Source: Prevotella aff. ruminicola Tc2-24
GTDB taxonomy: Bacteria; Bacteroidota; Bacteroidia; Bacteroidales; Bacteroidaceae
Assembly: GCF_900110895.1 (NCBI RefSeq)
Contig: NZ_FOIQ01000003.1
Location: forward strand, 62,001-126,000
DNA length: 64,000 nucleotides
Direction: 5' to 3'
Shown one piece after another: positions 60,405-64,000 of this stretch (positions are counted from its first letter, which is position 1; every line of letters begins with the position of its first letter). The translations under genes were made by a program, and so were the position numbers. Under the pieces are notes generated by a model. That model was not told the DNA's origin, did no database searches, and saw only the letters and a list, made by a program, of their open reading frames with translations.

Positions 60405-60477
60405 TCGGGATTACTGGACTCGAACCAGCGACCTCGCGCCCCCCAGACGTGTGCGCTACCAACTGCGCTAAATCCCG
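60405..60477 (-). tRNA. tRNA-Pro (anticodon GGG)
   Basis: A 73-base cloverleaf. The acceptor stem CGGGATT pairs fully with AATCCCG, the D stem is GCGC/GCGC, the anticodon loop CTGGGGG gives anticodon GGG, and the T arm is GCTGG TTCGAGT CCAGT. Discriminator A; CCA is not encoded. The anticodon stem has an A-C mismatch at 28-42 and a G-U pair at 31-39, so the fold is a little weak. Confidence 0.93.
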
Positions 60478-60520
60478 AACACTATGCTTAGCACTGACAT
60501 GCTTTTGTCGAATGCGGATG

Positions 60521-60552
60521 CAAAGGTACACACATTTTACGAACTATGCAAA
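60521..60552 (-). promoter_or_regulatory. tRNA-Pro promoter
   Basis: On the minus strand TTTG (60549-60552), a 20-base spacer and TACCTTTG (60521-60528): a perfect consensus. Confidence 0.85.
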
Positions 60553-60622
60553 TTTTCAGGCAACTTTTATTAGCTTTTAGTGAAAAACTGCAAAATATGA
60601 GCTATCTATGGCCGAAAATGCG

Positions 60623-60630
60623 TATCTTTG
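60623..60630 (+). promoter_or_regulatory. aroA -7 box
   Basis: TATCTTTG, 28 bases before the ATG at 60659. It shows that the in-frame ATG at 60608 is not the start. Confidence 0.55.
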
Positions 60631-60658
60631 CATTGATATTTATGGAGCAATCATCAGA

Positions 60659-61921
60659 ATGAAACAATATACACTTACTGCACCTGAAAGGTTGAGCAGC
60701 ACCATCGGTCTGCCCGCCTCAAAAAGCATTTCCAACCGGGCTTTGATTATCTATGCACTGAGCGGTGGCAAGAGTCTGCCACAGAACCTCAGCGACTGCG
60801 ACGACACAGAGGTCATCGTCAAGGCTCTGCAGCATATGCCCAAGGAGATCGACATCAAGGCAGCTGGTACGGCCATGCGGTTCATGACAGCCTACCTATG
60901 TGTGATGAAAGGTACACATATCATCACAGGAACAGAGCGGATGAAGCACCGTCCTATCGGTGTGTTAGTTGATGCCTTGAGAACACTGGGAGCGAATATC
61001 GATTACGAGGGAGAGACAGGCTTTCCACCACTCCGTATCACAGGCAGACAACTCAAGGGTGGTTTGCTGGAGATTCCCGGGAATATCAGTTCCCAATATA
61101 TCTCCGCACTACTGATGATTGGTCCGATGCTGAAAGACGGTCTGACACTCAGACTGACAGGCGAGATTATCTCCCGGCCATATATAGACCTCACACTCTG
61201 GACTATGAGGGAGTTTGGGGCAGAAGCAGACTGGACCGCAGTCGACACCATCACCGTCAGTCACAAGCCCTATCAGAATAGAGACTATTTCATTGAAAGC
61301 GACTGGAGCGGTGCCAGCTATTGGTATGAGATTCTGGCACTGATTGACGACCGGGAGTCGGAGGTCAGACTTACCGGACTCATGGACGGTTCTAAACAAG
61401 GTGACTCTGTCACACGTTACTTGTTCAGTCTGCTTGGTGTGAAGACCATCTTTGAGACTAAGGGAGAAGGCATCCCCCAGACCATCACCATCAAGAAGAA
61501 CGGTCGCTGTGTGCCACGACTGGAATATGACTTCGTGAACTCTCCCGACCTGGCTCAGACCTTCGTCGTGGTCTGCGCAGCCAAGAATATCCCGTTCCAC
61601 TTCACTGGACTATCGACACTGAAGATCAAGGAGACAGACCGCATAGAAGCTCTGAAGAAAGAGATGCGGAAGTTGGGGTACGTCATCCACGACTTCAACG
61701 ACAGTGAACTGAAATGGGATGGAGAACGCTGTGAACCCTCATATGAGGAAGGCATCGACACCTACGAAGACCACCGCATGGCATTGGCCTTCGCACCTTA
61801 TGCTCTGAAGATCGGTCAACTCAAGATCAATCATCCTCAGGTTGTCTCTAAATCATATCCCAGATACTGGGATGATCTTGTCAAAGCAGGATTCCAAATA
61901 GAAGAAGGTCAGAAAGAATGA
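60659..61921 (+). CDS. aroA: 3-phosphoshikimate 1-carboxyvinyltransferase (EPSP synthase)
   Basis: A 420-residue shikimate-pathway enzyme that joins phosphoenolpyruvate to shikimate-3-phosphate. LPASKSISNRALIIYAL carries the substrate lysine, followed by AAGTAMRFMTAYL, TERMKHRPIG, LKIKETDRIEALKKEM and TYEDHRMALAFAP. It is the shorter Bacteroidetes form, with sequence differences from standard AroA in the first domain (the usual LNAGTAMRPL is AAGTAMRFMT). It overlaps the next gene by four bases. Confidence 0.92.
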   Translation: MKQYTLTAPERLSSTIGLPASKSISNRALIIYALSGGKSLPQNLSDCDDTEVIVKALQHMPKEIDIKAAGTAMRFMTAYLCVMKGTHIITGTERMKHRPIGVLVDALRTLGANIDYEGETGFPPLRITGRQLKGGLLEIPGNISSQYISALLMIGPMLKDGLTLRLTGEIISRPYIDLTLWTMREFGAEADWTAVDTITVSHKPYQNRDYFIESDWSGASYWYEILALIDDRESEVRLTGLMDGSKQGDSVTRYLFSLLGVKTIFETKGEGIPQTITIKKNGRCVPRLEYDFVNSPDLAQTFVVVCAAKNIPFHFTGLSTLKIKETDRIEALKKEMRKLGYVIHDFNDSELKWDGERCEPSYEEGIDTYEDHRMALAFAPYALKIGQLKINHPQVVSKSYPRYWDDLVKAGFQIEEGQKE

Positions 61922-62118
61922 ATTTTGCCATCGTCTGTATCATAGCACTCATCTGTCTGGGTGTCATCGCCGGGATAGTCTCCTATTTCGACAAAGGTGA
62001 GGACACTATCACTACCGGGCATGACTGCTCGACATGCACTGCTGCTGACGAGGGATCATGTAAGATCCACTGTCTTTTAGAGGAAAAAAAGAACCAGAAG
62101 GGGAAAGATGAAGAATAG
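61918..62118 (+). CDS. small Cys-rich single-pass membrane protein
   Basis: A 66-residue protein with an N-terminal membrane helix (about 3-23) and a short soluble tail with Cys37, Cys40, Cys48 and Cys52 (DCSTC...SCKIHC), then a lysine- and glutamate-rich end. The four cysteines and a histidine pattern suit zinc or iron-sulphur binding, loosely like FeoB-associated small membrane proteins, but no feoB is near. Its ATG overlaps the aroA stop (ATGA), and its TAG abuts the next ATG, so all three genes are coupled. Confidence 0.68.
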   Translation: MNFAIVCIIALICLGVIAGIVSYFDKGEDTITTGHDCSTCTAADEGSCKIHCLLEEKKNQKGKDEE

Positions 62119-64000
62119 ATGCGTAAGGCCATCCACATATTGCTGACAGGAGTTGCCATCGTCATGACGATGGTAGGTTGCTCTACACAGAAAAACACAG
62201 GCAACACACGATGGTGGCATTCCTTTAACGCCCGGTACAACACCTTCTTTAATGGTTCACAGGCCTTCATCGACGGCAATCTAGAAAAGGAGAAAGGCAA
62301 CAAAGACAATTACACGGAGCTGATACCTCTCTACGCGGTGGGCAACAAAGCCAGCCGTGATATCGGTAAAGGACAATACGATCTGACTATCGAGAAGTGC
62401 AGCAAAGCCATCAAGCAACACAGTATCAAGGTCAAGCCCGCATGGAACGGCAGCAAGCAAAAGACCGCGAAAGACCGCGAGTGGCTAGGACGTAGGGAAT
62501 ACAATCCTTTTCTTTGGAAAGTATGGTTGCTCATGGGTAAGGCACAGTTCCAGCAAGGAGCCTTCGACGAGGCTGCCGCCACCTTCTCATACATGAGTCG
62601 TCTATACCAGACACAACCTCTGCAGAACGGTCTTGCCAGAGCATGGCTTGCCAAATGCTACACGGAATTAGGATGGATGTACGATGCAGAGGATGTCATC
62701 CGGAACATGAATCGTGACTCTATGGACTTCCGTGCTGTCAAGGACTGGGACTACACCTATGCAAACTATTTCATCCGACATCAGGAGTACCAGAAGGCCC
62801 TCCCTTATCTCCACAAAGTTATCAAGCATGAGCGCCGACGGATACAGCGTGCCAGAGAGTGGTTCCTAATGGGACAGATACAACACCTGCTTGGGAACCG
62901 CGAACAAGCCTATAAGGCCTTCGAGAAGGTGGTCGGTTGTCACCCGCCGTATGAGTTGGAGTTCAACGCCCGCATCGCCCAGACTGAGGTCATGGCAGAG
63001 GGGACAAACGTCCATCAGATGATCAGTCGTCTGAAGCGGATGGCTGCCTCAGAGAACAATACAGACAATCTCGACCAGATCTATTATGCCATCGGCAACA
63101 TCTACCTCACTCAGCGGGACACTACACAAGCCATCAACGCCTATGAGGACGGAGCACTTCTTTCTGTCAAAAATGGCATTGAGAAAGGTGTCTTGCTGCT
63201 CTCACTCGGAGACCTCTATTGGGATAAAGAGCGATTCTCTGATGCACAACGATGCTACGGGGAAGCCATCGGCCTGCTCGACAAAGACCATACGGGCTAT
63301 GAAGAGCTGTCTTACCGATCGAAGGTCTTGGATGAACTGGTACCTTACACAGAGGCTATCCAACTGCAGGACTCTCTATTGGCACTCGCCGACATGCCAG
63401 AAGCTAAAAGACTGGAGGTGATAGACCGAGTGATCGACAATCTGAGGAAGAAAGAGGAAAAAGAACGGAAGGAACAGGCGATGGCAGAAGTCGAACAACA
63501 GCGTCAACAAGAGGATGGTTTACTTCCCAACACGATGTTGCCAACGACACCGACCTCCGGTAACGGGCAGTGGTATTTCTATAACCCCGTTGCAGTCAGC
63601 CAAGGAAAGACAACTTTCCTGCGTCAGTGGGGAGCAAGGAAGAACATAGACAACTGGCAGCGTGTCAACCAGACTGTTGTTGCGGTGCCGTCCCCATCGG
63701 AAGATCCTGAAGAGGCTTCCTCCGACAGCCTTGAGGATACAGGATTATCAGACGAGATAGAAGAGTCCTCTCTGAATACCTCCAACCCGCATCAACGAGA
63801 CTATTACCTGGCACAGATCCCTTTCTCGGAGGAACAGAAGAAAAACAGTCACAACATCCTCAAGGATGCACTTCTACATGCCGGTATCATCTTCAAGGAT
63901 AAACTCGACCGTTCTGCCTCATCACCCCATCTGTCGAGACATCTGCATCTCAGCGAGGATATGCTTACAAGACTGACGGAAGACTACCAGGACGACAAAT
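62119..64000 (+). CDS. PorW/SprE-like TPR lipoprotein, 3' end beyond window
   Basis: The frame is open from 62119 to the end (627 residues seen), so the gene is truncated by the window only. A lipobox in MTMVGCSTQK gives Cys21. The mature start NTRWWHSFNARYNTFFNGSQAF resembles the SprE/PorW lipoproteins linked to the type IX secretion system and gliding motility. TPR-like helical pairs follow (about 130-420), for example REWFLMGQIQHLLGNREQAYKAFEKV, then a Glu/Gln-rich linker (about 440-470). No other type IX gene is in view, so the role is inferred. The start codon directly follows the previous stop. Confidence 0.75.
   Translation, partial: MRKAIHILLTGVAIVMTMVGCSTQKNTGNTRWWHSFNARYNTFFNGSQAFIDGNLEKEKGNKDNYTELIPLYAVGNKASRDIGKGQYDLTIEKCSKAIKQHSIKVKPAWNGSKQKTAKDREWLGRREYNPFLWKVWLLMGKAQFQQGAFDEAAATFSYMSRLYQTQPLQNGLARAWLAKCYTELGWMYDAEDVIRNMNRDSMDFRAVKDWDYTYANYFIRHQEYQKALPYLHKVIKHERRRIQRAREWFLMGQIQHLLGNREQAYKAFEKVVGCHPPYELEFNARIAQTEVMAEGTNVHQMISRLKRMAASENNTDNLDQIYYAIGNIYLTQRDTTQAINAYEDGALLSVKNGIEKGVLLLSLGDLYWDKERFSDAQRCYGEAIGLLDKDHTGYEELSYRSKVLDELVPYTEAIQLQDSLLALADMPEAKRLEVIDRVIDNLRKKEEKERKEQAMAEVEQQRQQEDGLLPNTMLPTTPTSGNGQWYFYNPVAVSQGKTTFLRQWGARKNIDNWQRVNQTVVAVPSPSEDPEEASSDSLEDTGLSDEIEESSLNTSNPHQRDYYLAQIPFSEEQKKNSHNILKDALLHAGIIFKDKLDRSASSPHLSRHLHLSEDMLTRLTEDYQDDK

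Overview
The window is a stretch of chromosome from a member of the Bacteroidales, most likely Prevotellaceae (Prevotella in the broad sense). The grounds are: nearly every promoter has the Bacteroidetes form (TTTG, about 20 bases, TAnnTTTG); there is a fused MurF-alanine racemase; several families are typical of the phylum (GSCFA, DUF3098, DUF1599, BT_3928-like, a PorW/SprE-like lipoprotein, TonB-dependent receptors with extended signal peptides); lipoproteins are abundant. No rRNA, CRISPR array, prophage or transposase was seen. About 55 protein genes and one tRNA are supported.

Layout. 1-9.7 kb: an outer-membrane barrel protein, a cytochrome c assembly pair (ResB/CcsA), a SprT-like metalloprotein, hemN-hemG for haem synthesis and a BtuB-like TonB receptor. 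9.7-16.3 kb: a papain-like amidase, dnaA, an amidase-MCE operon for envelope upkeep, folB with a detached class II ribonucleotide reductase C-terminal-type protein, and a divergent nitroreductase. 16.3-18.9 kb: an AT-rich accessory pair of lipoproteins, one with plant-like leucine-rich repeats. 19.1-23.1 kb: a uronate operon (orphan galactitol-type EIIC, a KduI with a signal peptide, ExuT). 23.1-29.0 kb: YfhO-GSCFA-MurF/Alr. 29.1-31.1 kb: trmH, mtnN and luxS, the last two forming the detoxification limb of the methyl cycle and making AI-2 precursor. 31.1-31.7 kb: a repeat-rich non-coding block. 31.7-38.4 kb: typA, rpsO and the ftsX-DUF3098-uppP-truB-queA-folK operon.

38.6-47.3 kb: a radical SAM protein, a secreted protein of unknown role, and an RND efflux operon whose fourth gene is a divergent LpxA. 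47.4-52.3 kb: an HGSNAT-like acetyltransferase with a GH89 alpha-N-acetylglucosaminidase, downstream of cca. 52.5-60.3 kb: a secreted GH5 endoglucanase, a small lipoprotein, DUF1599, a BT_3928-like redox membrane protein, tpiA, SPOR, folE, a membrane protein, a B3/4 protein and an orphan histidine kinase. 60.4-64 kb: tRNA-Pro(GGG), aroA, a small Cys-rich membrane protein and the 5' part of a PorW/SprE-like lipoprotein that runs off the end.

The most unusual signals are non-coding. Two diverged copies of a roughly 100-base hairpin element sit in two divergent intergenic regions, and each supplies the -7 box of one gene and the -33 box of the other, like a dispersed two-way promoter cassette. 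The luxS-typA spacer holds a nested inverted repeat of about 130 bases, a 34-base perfect palindrome and an exact 34-base duplication of the typA 3' end. Short minisatellite-like repeats have inserted in frame into several genes (trmH, a radical SAM gene, GH89, a SPOR signal peptide). Twice a terminator hairpin holds the next gene's -33 box in its loop. All function calls rest on reading the sequence; no database search was run.
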